This document shows positions 27,918 through 38,500 of a DNA stretch of 64,000 bases, piece by piece. The stretch lies in contig WHTH01000012.1 in NCBI GenBank assembly GCA_009377865.1, positions 1 to 64,000 on the forward strand. Direction: 5' to 3'. Below the pieces are notes generated by a model. The model saw only the letters and a list, made by a program, of their open reading frames with translations. It did not search any database and had not been told where the DNA came from. The stretch is from Pseudonocardiaceae bacterium. Its GTDB lineage: Bacteria; Actinomycetota; Actinomycetes; Mycobacteriales; Pseudonocardiaceae. Made by a program: the position numbers and the translations under genes. The first letter of the stretch is position 1. Every line of letters begins with the position of its first letter.

Positions 27918-29512
27918 TTCTTGCCGAACTTCAGCTTCGATGGGTCGAAGCCGGGCGGCAACTGGTCCATGCCCGCCAGCCCGGGCGGCAGCTGGCCCTG
28001 CGAACGGCCTTGCCCCGCGCCGGGCAACTCGGGCATCCCGCCGCGCACCTTGGGCTGCGTCGGACCCTGCTGACGAGTGCGGCCCTTGCCCTTCTTGCCC
28101 TTTTTGCCCTTACGGTTCTTGCTCGCGCCGCCACCAGCACCGGGCAGGCCGAACCGCCCGGCCATCTGCTGCATCATCTTGCGGGCCTCGAAGAACCGGT
28201 CGACGAGCTGGTTGACGTCGGTGACGGTGACACCGGAACCACGGGAGATGCGTTGCCGGCGGGAGGCGTTGATGATCTTCGGATCAGCCCGCTCGTCGGG
28301 AGTCATGCCGCGGATGATCGCCTGCAGCCGGTCCAGGTGGTTGTCGTCGACCTCGCCCAGCTGGTCCTTCATCTGGTTGGCGCCGGGCAACATCCCGAGC
28401 AGGTTGCCGATCGGCCCCATCCGGCGGACTGCCTGCATCTGCTCGAGGAAGTCGTCCAACGTCAGCTCGCCGGAGCCGATCTTCGAGGCAGCCGCTTCGG
28501 CCTGCTCGGCGTCGAAGACCTGCTCGGCCTGCTCGATAAGGGTGAGCACGTCGCCCATACCCAGGATGCGGCTGGCCATCCGATCGGGGTGGAAGACGTC
28601 GAAGTCATCGAGCTTCTCGCCGTTGGAGGCGAACAGAATCGGCTGCCCGGTGACCTCACGGACCGAGAGCGCCGCCCCGCCACGCGCGTCACCATCGAGC
28701 TTGGTGAGCACCACCCCGGTGAAGCCGACCCCGTCGCGGAACGCCTCGGCGGTGCTCACGGCGTCCTGCCCGATCATCGCGTCGACCACGAACAGCGTCT
28801 CGTTCGGCGTCACGGCATCGCGGATGTCGGCGGCCTGGCGCATCAGCTCTTCGTCGATGCCCAGCCGGCCCGCGGTGTCGATGATGATCATGTCGTGCTG
28901 CCGCGACCGCGCCTCGTCTACGCCACGACGGGCGACGTCGACCGGATTCCCCGACGAGCCCTGCGACGGCTCGTCCTCCCCCGACGCTCCCGGCTCTGCT
29001 GATGGCCCGGTCGCTGACGCTCCCGGGTGGGGCGCGTACACGGGGACACCGACGCGTTCGCCGACCACCTGCAACTGCGTCACGGCGTTGGGGCGCTGCA
29101 GGTCGCAGGCCACCAGCAGCGGGGTGTGCCCCTGGCCACGTAGCCAGCGGGCGAGCTTGCCGGCCAGGGTGGTCTTTCCCGATCCCTGCAAGCCGGCGAG
29201 CATGATCACCGTGGGCGGGTTCTTGGCCAGGTCCAGCCGCCGGGTCTCGCCACCGAGGATGGCCACCAGCTCCTCGTTGACGATCTTGACGACCTGCTGG
29301 GCCGGGTTCAGCGCAGCCGAGACCTCGGCGCCCTTAGCGCGCTCCTTGATCTGCGCGATGAACTGCCGGACCACCGGCAGTGCGACATCGGCATCCAGCA
29401 GCGCGATACGGATCTCGCGGCAGGTGGTGTCTATGTCGGCGTCGGTGAGCTTGCCCTTGCCGCGTAAGCCGCCCAACGTAGCGGTGAGCTGGTCGGAGAG
29501 GGTGTCGAACAC
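27914..29512 (-). CDS. ffh: Signal recognition particle GTPase Ffh
   Basis: A 532-residue SRP54 protein that targets nascent membrane proteins with 4.5S RNA. It has an N domain, then a G domain with P-loop GLQGSGKTT (107-115), DTAGRLGIDEELM and TKLDGDARGG. The methionine-rich M domain contains SRGSGV and ends in a Lys/Gly/Pro-rich tail. Between APHPG (about 160-164) and NPVDVARRG (about 189) there is a Ser/Gly/Glu-rich insertion of about 25 residues not usual in the family. It is followed by the amidohydrolase and CPBP genes. Confidence 0.97.
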   Translation of the reverse strand: MFDTLSDQLTATLGGLRGKGKLTDADIDTTCREIRIALLDADVALPVVRQFIAQIKERAKGAEVSAALNPAQQVVKIVNEELVAILGGETRRLDLAKNPPTVIMLAGLQGSGKTTLAGKLARWLRGQGHTPLLVACDLQRPNAVTQLQVVGERVGVPVYAPHPGASATGPSAEPGASGEDEPSQGSSGNPVDVARRGVDEARSRQHDMIIIDTAGRLGIDEELMRQAADIRDAVTPNETLFVVDAMIGQDAVSTAEAFRDGVGFTGVVLTKLDGDARGGAALSVREVTGQPILFASNGEKLDDFDVFHPDRMASRILGMGDVLTLIEQAEQVFDAEQAEAAASKIGSGELTLDDFLEQMQAVRRMGPIGNLLGMLPGANQMKDQLGEVDDNHLDRLQAIIRGMTPDERADPKIINASRRQRISRGSGVTVTDVNQLVDRFFEARKMMQQMAGRFGLPGAGGGASKNRKGKKGKKGKGRTRQQGPTQPKVRGGMPELPGAGQGRSQGQLPPGLAGMDQLPPGFDPSKLKFGKK

Positions 29513-29589
29513 GCCGGTCGTGCTCCTCGAGTCCGGGGTCTGCAGGTCGGTGCGACCTGCTGCCAGCGTAGCCCGCGGTTTTCACCACC

Positions 29590-29772
29590 GTGCTGCTGGT
29601 CGGCGGGATGGTCACGCTGGTCTTCGTCGACGAGATCGCGGTCGGGCTGACCCCTTACGCCGAGCACTGGTCGGCGGCGCTGCGTGGAGCGGTGCGGGTG
29701 GCGGCGGGCATCGCGGTGGTGGTGGCCGCTCGCATCCCGCCCGGGAGTGCCGTCCCTGCCGAGAGCCGGTGA
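29590..29772 (+). CDS. Possible small hydrophobic protein
   Basis: A 60-codon ORF from a GTG, in the gap between ffh (divergent) and glnD (convergent, stop 16 bp away). It predicts two hydrophobic stretches (MLLVGGMVTLVFVDEIAVGL and AALRGAVRVAAGIAVVVAA) separated by a polar loop. No Shine-Dalgarno is evident and no family is recognised. It may be real or a chance frame in GC-rich DNA. Confidence 0.3.
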   Translation: MLLVGGMVTLVFVDEIAVGLTPYAEHWSAALRGAVRVAAGIAVVVAARIPPGSAVPAESR

Positions 29773-29787
29773 CGCCCCGGCGTCGCC

Positions 29788-32262
29788 TCAGGGAGCGCGG
29801 GTGGCGGCGATCACCGCGCGTTCCACCTGCCGGCGCTGCTCGCGCCGGAGGCTCCCGTTGCCGTTCGGCCCTGTCAGGCAGAAGGAGTCGATGACTGAGC
29901 CACCTCGTGTGACCAGCCGGGCCCAGCGGATGTCGGCCTCGCAGCCCTCCAACTCGGTCGCCACCCGGTACAGCAGTCCGAGCCGGTCGGCCGCACGCAG
30001 CTCGAGGACGACAGCGCCGGTGGCCTCGTCGTCGAACCACAACACTCGAGGCTCCTGCCCGGCCCCTGGGCGGGTGTCGGGGTAATCGCGTTCCTTGCCG
30101 GCGAGGCGTTTGCGCAGTTCGATCGACCCGTCCAGCGCCCGGATCAGCTCCTGACGCAGCAGCGCCGGCTCGGGCGGCGTGCCGAACAGCGGCGAGACCA
30201 CGAAGGTGTCGACGGCGGCCCCGGCGTGCGAGCGCAGCGAGGCAGCGTGCACCTGCAGCGAGTGCAGCGCGAGCACCCCGGCTGTCCGGGAGAGCAGTCC
30301 CGGTCGGTCGGGTGCGACCACGGTCAGCGACAGCGTCGAGCCCGGTGCCGCAGCCCTGTCGGTGTGCTCGTCGCGGCGCCCGTCGGTGTGCTCGTCGTCG
30401 CGCTCCAGGTGCACCCCGCCGTGCTCGGCCATCCGGCGCTGAGCCTCGGTCAGCGGCGCTGGTTCGGGCAACGGCCGCCCCGCCAGCACCGCGCGGCATC
30501 GGTGGGTGAGGTCGGAAACCAGCTGGGCCTTCCAGCCGGTCCAGACTCCGGGGCCGGTCGCGAGCCCGTCGGCCTCGGCGAGCGCAGCCAGCAGTTCGAG
30601 CAGCACCCCGTCCCCGCCGATGGTCTCGACGACGCGCTCGACGGTGACGGGGTCGGCGAGATCCCGGCGGGTGGCGGTGTGGGGTAACAGTAGGTGGTGT
30701 CGAACCATCGCAGCGAGGGTGTCGACGTCCGACGGCCACAGCCCGAGCCGGCGCCCCACCTGCTCGGCGATCGCCGCCCCCACCACCGAGTGAGATCTGC
30801 CCCGACCCTTTCCGATGTCGTGCAGCAGCGCGCCGAGCAGCAGCAGGTCCGGGCGCGAGACGTCGGAGACCAGCCCGCCGGCGTGCGCGGCGGTCTCGAC
30901 CAGGTGCCGGTCCACCGTCCAGACGTGAGCGCGATCGCGCGGCGGCAGGTCGCGGACGGCTCCCCACTCGGGAAACAACCGGCCCCACAGCCCGGTGCGG
31001 TCCAGTGCCTCCACCACGTCCACCACGTCGTGGCCCGCGCCGAGCAGTGACAGCAGCTCGTCGAGCGCGGGTCGCGGCCACGGCTGGCGCAGCTCGGGTG
31101 CCGTGTCAGCGAGCATGCCGAGGGTGCCCGCGGCCAGCGGCATCCCGGTTCGTGCGGCGGTGGCTGCCGCACGCAGCAGCAGCGCCGGGTCCCGCCGGGG
31201 ATGCGCACTGCGGGCCAGCACCACCTCCCCGGCCTGCGCCACGATGCCCTCATCGAGCGGTCGGCGGGCCGGGGCACGTGTCATCGATCCGCTCAGCGCC
31301 GCCAGGTTCGGATGCGATGGTGCCCGGACCCCCCGTCCGGGCATCGCAGCCTGGGCGCTGCGCACCGCCACATCGACGGCGTACACCACGGTTCGGGCGG
31401 CGCCGGACAGCGCCCTTGCCAGGTCGAAGCGGTCGCCGAGTGCCAGCGCCGCGGCCACCTCGTCGGCGTCCTGCGCGCGCAGCACGTCGGTGCCGCGTCC
31501 TGTCAGCCGGTGCAGCTCGGTGCGCACGTCGAGCAGCAGCTCCCGTGCCGCGGTGACCTCGCCACGGCTGCGGTCGATGAGCTGCCCAGCCGCCAGCGCG
31601 TCGAGCAGGTAGATGTCGCGCAACCCACCGTGGCCGCTCTTGAGATCCGGCTCGATCCGGTGCGCCACGTCGCCGCACCGTTCCCAGCGCTGCTGGGCCG
31701 CTTGCACGATCTCGTCGACCCGGTCGCGGATCCCCCGGCGCCACGCCTGCCGCACCGCTTCGAGCAGCGTGGCGAACAGGCTTGCGTCACCGGCGATCAG
31801 CCGGACCTCCAGCAACCCGAACGCTGCCCGCAAATCGGTGCTGGCGATACCGACCGCCTGCCCGACCGTGCGCACGCTGTGGTCGAGGCGGATCCGGGCG
31901 TCCCACAGCGGGTACCACAGCGCCTCGGCGATCGGCTCGATATCAGCTCTGCCGTCGTGCAGCAGCACGAGGTCGAGGTCCGAGTGCGGAGCAAGCTCGC
32001 GGCGGCCGAGCGCACCCACCGCCGCCAACGCGCTCCCCTTTCCGACGCCCACCGAAGCCGCATGCGACGCCAGCCAGAAGTCGTGCAGGTCGACGAGCGC
32101 GGCGCGCATCGCCTCTGGGGACAGCCGGTGCTGGCGGGGCTGCCTGTTGAGCAGTACGGCACGTGCGTGGACGAGATCGGCCGCTGCGGTGTCCGGGCCC
32201 GCTGCGGGCCCGGACACCGCAGCAGACCCGGACACCGCCGGGCTGTCGGAGGCGGTCACCAC
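29788..32262 (-). CDS. glnD: Bifunctional [protein-PII] uridylyltransferase/removing enzyme GlnD
   Basis: An 824-residue nitrogen sensor that adds nucleotide to, or removes it from, PII. The nucleotidyltransferase domain shows GALGRRELAPHSDLDLVLLHDG (G-x-R and the DLD metal pair). The HD domain shows LLGALLHDIGKGRGRSHS near residue 470. Two ACT domains for glutamine sensing end the protein (from STLSLTVVAPDRPGLLSRTAG and from AVVLELRAADRLGLLYRVA). In actinobacteria the enzyme adenylylates PII (GlnK); that is from literature. It abuts the glnB stop (TAA-GTG). Confidence 0.95.
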   Translation of the reverse strand: MVTASDSPAVSGSAAVSGPAAGPDTAAADLVHARAVLLNRQPRQHRLSPEAMRAALVDLHDFWLASHAASVGVGKGSALAAVGALGRRELAPHSDLDLVLLHDGRADIEPIAEALWYPLWDARIRLDHSVRTVGQAVGIASTDLRAAFGLLEVRLIAGDASLFATLLEAVRQAWRRGIRDRVDEIVQAAQQRWERCGDVAHRIEPDLKSGHGGLRDIYLLDALAAGQLIDRSRGEVTAARELLLDVRTELHRLTGRGTDVLRAQDADEVAAALALGDRFDLARALSGAARTVVYAVDVAVRSAQAAMPGRGVRAPSHPNLAALSGSMTRAPARRPLDEGIVAQAGEVVLARSAHPRRDPALLLRAAATAARTGMPLAAGTLGMLADTAPELRQPWPRPALDELLSLLGAGHDVVDVVEALDRTGLWGRLFPEWGAVRDLPPRDRAHVWTVDRHLVETAAHAGGLVSDVSRPDLLLLGALLHDIGKGRGRSHSVVGAAIAEQVGRRLGLWPSDVDTLAAMVRHHLLLPHTATRRDLADPVTVERVVETIGGDGVLLELLAALAEADGLATGPGVWTGWKAQLVSDLTHRCRAVLAGRPLPEPAPLTEAQRRMAEHGGVHLERDDEHTDGRRDEHTDRAAAPGSTLSLTVVAPDRPGLLSRTAGVLALHSLQVHAASLRSHAGAAVDTFVVSPLFGTPPEPALLRQELIRALDGSIELRKRLAGKERDYPDTRPGAGQEPRVLWFDDEATGAVVLELRAADRLGLLYRVATELEGCEADIRWARLVTRGGSVIDSFCLTGPNGNGSLRREQRRQVERAVIAATRAP

Positions 32263-33923
<1,661 letters not shown>

Positions 33924-34036
33924 GCATGACCTCCTCGCCTCGAAAGCCGCACGGGTCCGAGCGCGGCATCTCGGATAGAGGATCCGTTGATGGTGTTTCG
34001 ATCACCGGTACGCTGCGTTGCAGGGTCGTGAAGTTC

Positions 34037-34074
34037 GCCCTCCGGACGTTACGCCCGCGTTTCGGGCTCGTCAC
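34037..34074 (-). promoter_or_regulatory. GlnR-type operator upstream of amtB
   Basis: Reading the minus strand: GTGAC-n6-GAAAC-n6-GTAAC-n6-AGGGC, at 34074-34070, 34063-34059, 34052-34048 and 34041-34037. The actinobacterial GlnR consensus is gTnAC-n6-GaAAC-n6-GTnAC-n6-GAAAC. Three of the four half-sites match exactly with exact spacing; the fourth is poor. The site is 114 bp from the amtB GTG and in the right orientation. A further GAAAC is seen in GATCGAAACACC near 34000. Activation of amtB-glnB-glnD under nitrogen limitation is the expected effect. Confidence 0.75.
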
Positions 34075-34090
34075 CGATCGCCGCACAGCG

Positions 34091-34164
34091 CCCCTTCGCC
34101 GCGCACGATGAGACGAAGGTCCCCATCGCGTCGTAGGGAGTGCCACGTAGGCCCCCTTCGCCGC
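34091..34164. repeat. Repeated CCCCTTCGCCGC element in the ftsY-amtB gap
   Basis: Two exact 12-bp copies of CCCCTTCGCCGC (34091-34102, 34153-34164) flank a segment containing GACGAAGGTCCCC. They lie between the ftsY stop (34185) and the GlnR site. Possibly part of an ftsY terminator region or a small intergenic repeat; nothing in it resembles a gene. Confidence 0.5.
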
Positions 34165-34184
34165 AGCGTTGGCGTGACTGCTGG

Positions 34185-35510
34185 CTAGCCGAGCAGGGCG
34201 TCGACGAAGGCGTGGGGCTCGAACGGGGCCAGGTCGTCGACACCCTCCCCGAGGCCGACGAGCTTCACGGGTACCCCCAGCTCATGCTGCACCTGGAAGA
34301 CGATGCCGCCCTTGGCCGTGCCGTCGAGCTTGGTCAGCACGATCCCGGTGATGTCGACGACCTCGGCGAACACCCGCGCCTGCGTCAGCCCGTTCTGGCC
34401 GGTGGTGGCATCGAGCACCAGCAGCACCTCGTCCACGTCGGCCTGCTTGGACACCACCCGCTTGACCTTGCCCAGCTCATCCATCAGCCCGGTCTTGGTG
34501 TGCAGCCGGCCAGCCGTGTCGAGCAGCACGGTGTCCACGTGGGTACTGGTACCACGCTTGACCGCGTCGAAGGCGACACTGGCGGGGTCGGCCCCCTCAG
34601 CGCCCCGGACGACTTCGGCACCGGCGCGGTGGCCCCAGGTCTCGAGCTGGTCGACGGCAGCGGCGCGGAAGGTGTCGGCCGCGCCGAGCAGCACCCGGCG
34701 CCCGTCTGCGACCAGCACCCGGGCGAGCTTGCCCGTGGTGGTCGTCTTGCCGGTGCCGTTGACGCCGGCAACCAGCACGACGCCCGGTGTGGCAGCACCG
34801 TCGCCGGTGTGTGGCAGCGCGCTCACCGAACGATCGAGATCGGGGCGCAACGCCTCCACGAGCACGTCGCGCAGCGCGTTACGGGCCTGATCGGCGGTTC
34901 GTACACCCCGCGAGGCGAGCTCGCCACGCAGTCGCTCGACGATCTCCGTGGTAGCCGCGGCCCCGAGGTCAGCGAGCACCAGGGTGTCCTCGACGTCGGT
35001 CCAGGAGTCCTCGTCCAGATCTCCCGCACCGAGCAACCCGAGCAGGCTCTGCCCCAGCGCCGAGCGGGATTGGGACAGCCGGCCCCGCAACCGCTCCAGC
35101 CGCCCGCTGGTGGGCTCGATCGCCTCGGCCGGCTCGGGTGGGGCCGTCGACGGCGGCTCGGGCGGCGGCCCGGGCGGGGCCTTCGGAGGCGGTGCCGGCG
35201 GCGCCTCATCGGCTGGCGCTGACGGGGCCTTCGGCGCCGGCGGCGGCGGTGCCGCCGGCGCTTCCGGTTCGCCCGCGGCAGGCGGGGCGGCAGGTGGTGG
35301 TCCGCCACCGCCGCTGGAGAAGCTGATAGGGCCACCGGCGCGGTAGCGGGGGGGCGGCTTGGCAGTGTCGGTAGCCTCGGCACCCTCCGGTTCCTCGCGC
35401 TCCGCAAAGCTGATCCGCCGGCGACGGACCAGCAGCAGCCCGACCGCCAGTCCAATCAACAGGGCCACCGCGACGGCGACGGACACCCAGATCACAACAG
35501 TGGTCGACAC
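34185..35510 (-). CDS. ftsY: SRP receptor FtsY
   Basis: A 441-residue membrane-bound SRP GTPase. It has an N-terminal transmembrane helix (VIWVSVAVAVALLIGLAVGLLLV) and then a Pro/Ala/Glu-rich linker (about residues 45-125, the variable A domain). The NG domain carries P-loop GVNGTGKTTTTGKLA, LLDTAGRLHTKTGLMDEL and TKLDGTAKGG. It docks Ffh-ribosome complexes at the translocon. It is 76 bp downstream of smc and in the same direction. Confidence 0.97.
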   Translation of the reverse strand: MSTTVVIWVSVAVAVALLIGLAVGLLLVRRRRISFAEREEPEGAEATDTAKPPPRYRAGGPISFSSGGGGPPPAAPPAAGEPEAPAAPPPPAPKAPSAPADEAPPAPPPKAPPGPPPEPPSTAPPEPAEAIEPTSGRLERLRGRLSQSRSALGQSLLGLLGAGDLDEDSWTDVEDTLVLADLGAAATTEIVERLRGELASRGVRTADQARNALRDVLVEALRPDLDRSVSALPHTGDGAATPGVVLVAGVNGTGKTTTTGKLARVLVADGRRVLLGAADTFRAAAVDQLETWGHRAGAEVVRGAEGADPASVAFDAVKRGTSTHVDTVLLDTAGRLHTKTGLMDELGKVKRVVSKQADVDEVLLVLDATTGQNGLTQARVFAEVVDITGIVLTKLDGTAKGGIVFQVQHELGVPVKLVGLGEGVDDLAPFEPHAFVDALLG

Positions 35511-35586
35511 CCGTTCATCCTGTCATCCGGCCGTCGTAGGCACTTCAGGGCAACGGGTGGGCCGGAGTTGACGTTCGGCCCGCGAA

Positions 35587-38500
35587 CTAGTCAACCTGTC
35601 CACGTACTGCGCTCTCGTCGAGCCCGTGGACGGCGCCGTTGCGGTCACTGTCGGAGCGCAGCCGCTGCGAGATCACCGTGGTGATGCCGTCGCCGCGCAT
35701 GCTCACCCCGTACAGCGCGTCGGCCACCTCCATGGTGGGCTTCTGGTGCGTGACGACGATCAGCTGCGACCGGTCGCTGAGCAGCTCGAGCAACCCGATC
35801 AGCCGGCGCAGGTTCGTGTCGTCGAGCGCCGCCTCGACCTCGTCGAGTACGTAGAACGGCGACGGGCGGGCGCGGAAGATGGCCACCAGCATCGCCACCG
35901 CGGTCAGCGACTTCTCACCACCCGACAGCAGCGACAGTCGCTTGATCTTCTTGCCCGGCGGCCTGGCCTCCACCTCGATGCCGGTCGTGAGCATGTCGTC
36001 GGGGTCGGTGAGCACCAGCCGGCCCTCGCCCCCGGGGAACAGCGCAGCGAAGACGACCTCGAACTCGCGCGCGACGTCGTGGTAGGCGGCGGAGAAAACC
36101 TCGAGGATCCGCTCGTCGACCTCCTTGACGACGGTGAGCAGGTCGCTCCGGGTGTCCTTGAGGTCCTCGAGCTGGGTGGACAGGAACTTGTAGCGCTCCT
36201 CGAGCGCGGCGAACTCCTCCAGCGCCAGCGGGTTGACCTTGCCCAGCAGCGACAGATCACGCTCGGCGCGCTGCGCCCGACGCTGCTGGGAGGCCCGGTC
36301 GTAGCCGGTCGGCTGCGGCGCGGTCACCTGCTCACCGCGCTCGGCGGCGGCCTCGTACTCGGCGATCTCGTCGGCCGGCGGCGGCACCGCGACCTCCGGA
36401 CCGTACTCGGCGACGAGGTCTTCGAGCCCGATGCCGAAGTCCTCGGTTATCCGGGACTCGAGCTGCTCGATCCGCAGCCGCTGCTCGGCGCGGGCCACCT
36501 CGTCGCGGTGCACGGTGTCCGTGAGTTTGTCCAGCTCACCAGCCAGCTCCTTGACCCGCCCGCGCAATCCGGACAGCGCCTGCTCCTGCTCGGCGCGGTC
36601 GGCCGCGACGGCATCACGATCGGCGACCGCACGCTGCAGCGAGGTCTCGATGCGGCGGCACGCGGTCTCGCCTGCCGTCACCACCTGCGCCGCCACCGCC
36701 GCCCCGCGCTCGCGGGCGGCGGTCGCCGCGGCTGCCCTGGCACGTGCTCCCCGCTCTGCCTGGGCGTCGCGGCGCAACCCGTCGGCTCGGCCCTGCAGGG
36801 CTCGGGCGCGCTCCTCGGCGGTGCGTAGTGCGAGCCGCGCCTCCACCTCCTCGCCACGGGAGGTGGTCAGCGCGGCAGTGGCCTCGTCCCGCTCGGTGGT
36901 GTCGGGTTCGGCATCGGTCGGCTCGTGCTTCGCCAGCCGCAGCCGCTCCTGCAGCTCGGCCAGCTGCGCCGAGGCCTCCTCGCGCCGGGCCTCGACCGCT
37001 GACCGTTGCTCCTGCAGCCGTTCGGACTCACTCGACGCCGAGCGCGCCGCCTGGCCGAGCTGGCCGAGCTGCTCGGCGACGGCGGAGTGCTGCGCGTCGG
37101 ACTCGTGCAGCGCCGCGAGGGTGTTCTCCGCGTCGTCGGCGCGTGCCGACTCCTCGGCGCGTGCCCCCTGCAGGGCGGTGGCAAGCTGCTCGATCCGCGT
37201 CTCGGAGTCGGCCAGGCGCATCGTGGCGTCATCGACCGCGGCCTGCACCTCGATGACGCTGCGGCTGCGTCCCGAGCCGCCGTGAGCCCAGTCCGCGCCC
37301 AGCACGTCGCCCTCCGGCGTCACCGCGCGCACCGATGGCTGCGCAGCCACGAGATCGCGCGCCGCGGCCAGGTCGTCGACCACGGCGGTGCGCGTCAGCA
37401 TCCGGTGCAGTGCGCCGACCAGCGGCTCGGGAGCGCTGACCAGATCCACCGCCCAGCGGGCGCCGGTCGGCAGCGCAGGCCACCCGCCGGATTCGGCGCT
37501 TCCCCAATCGCCATCGGGCGCCCCGCCGACGAGCATCCCGGCGCGGCCGGCGTCGCGCTCGCGCAGCAGCTGCAACGCAGCCGCCGCGCCATCGACCCCG
37601 GAGACCGCCAGCGCGTCGGCCGCGGTACCCAACGCCGCGGCGACAGCCGCCTCGGCACCGGGCTCCACCGACAGCAGCCCGGCCAGCGAGCCGAGCACGC
37701 CGGGCAGCGTCTCGCCGGCGGCAAGCAGCGCCTCGGAGCCGTCCTTGCGGTCGAGGCCGAGCGAGAGTGCCTCGACCCGCGCCGACCACGACGCCCGCTG
37801 CTGCTCGGCCTCACGATGCTCGGCAGTCAGCTCGGTGACCCGCGCCTGTGCCTCGGCGTGCGCGGCCAGCGCCGCCTCGTGCCGTTCATCGAGCCCGACC
37901 TCGCCGGCGTCGAGTGTTCCGATCTCGGCTTGGCGCTCGTCGAACTCTCGCTGTGCACTGCTGGCCCGCTCCCGAGCCTCGGCCAGCGCGGCCGACAGCC
38001 GCTCGATCTCATCCGCGGTGGCCCCGGACTTCGATCGCAGCGCCTCGACCTCGCCGGACAGCCGGGCCAAGCCCTCGCGCCGGTCGGCGACCGCGCGTAC
38101 CGCGGCCACGTGGGCGCGCTCGGCGTCGGCCACCGCCTGCTCGAGCTCGGTGCGACGCTGCTGCGCACCGGACAGCATCGTGCCGGCCTGCGCGACGGCC
38201 TCGTGGCGTTGCGCCTCCTGCGCGGCGACGGCTTCGGCCTCACGGTCGAGCTCGTCGGGGTCGTGCCCGCGGCGCTGCTCCTCGGCGGGTGCACTCAGGT
38301 GCCGGGCGCGCTCGGCAGCCAGCCGAGTGGTGCCCCGCAGCCGCTCGGCCAGCGCGGACAGCCGGTACCAGGTGTCCTGCGCCGTGGCCAGCCGGGGCGC
38401 GGAGTCGGCGAGCTGCTGCTCCAGCGTCGACAGCCGCGTCTGCGCGTCCTGCAGCGCCGTCTCCACCTCGGTCCGCCGAGTCCGGGCGTTGGCCTCGTCG

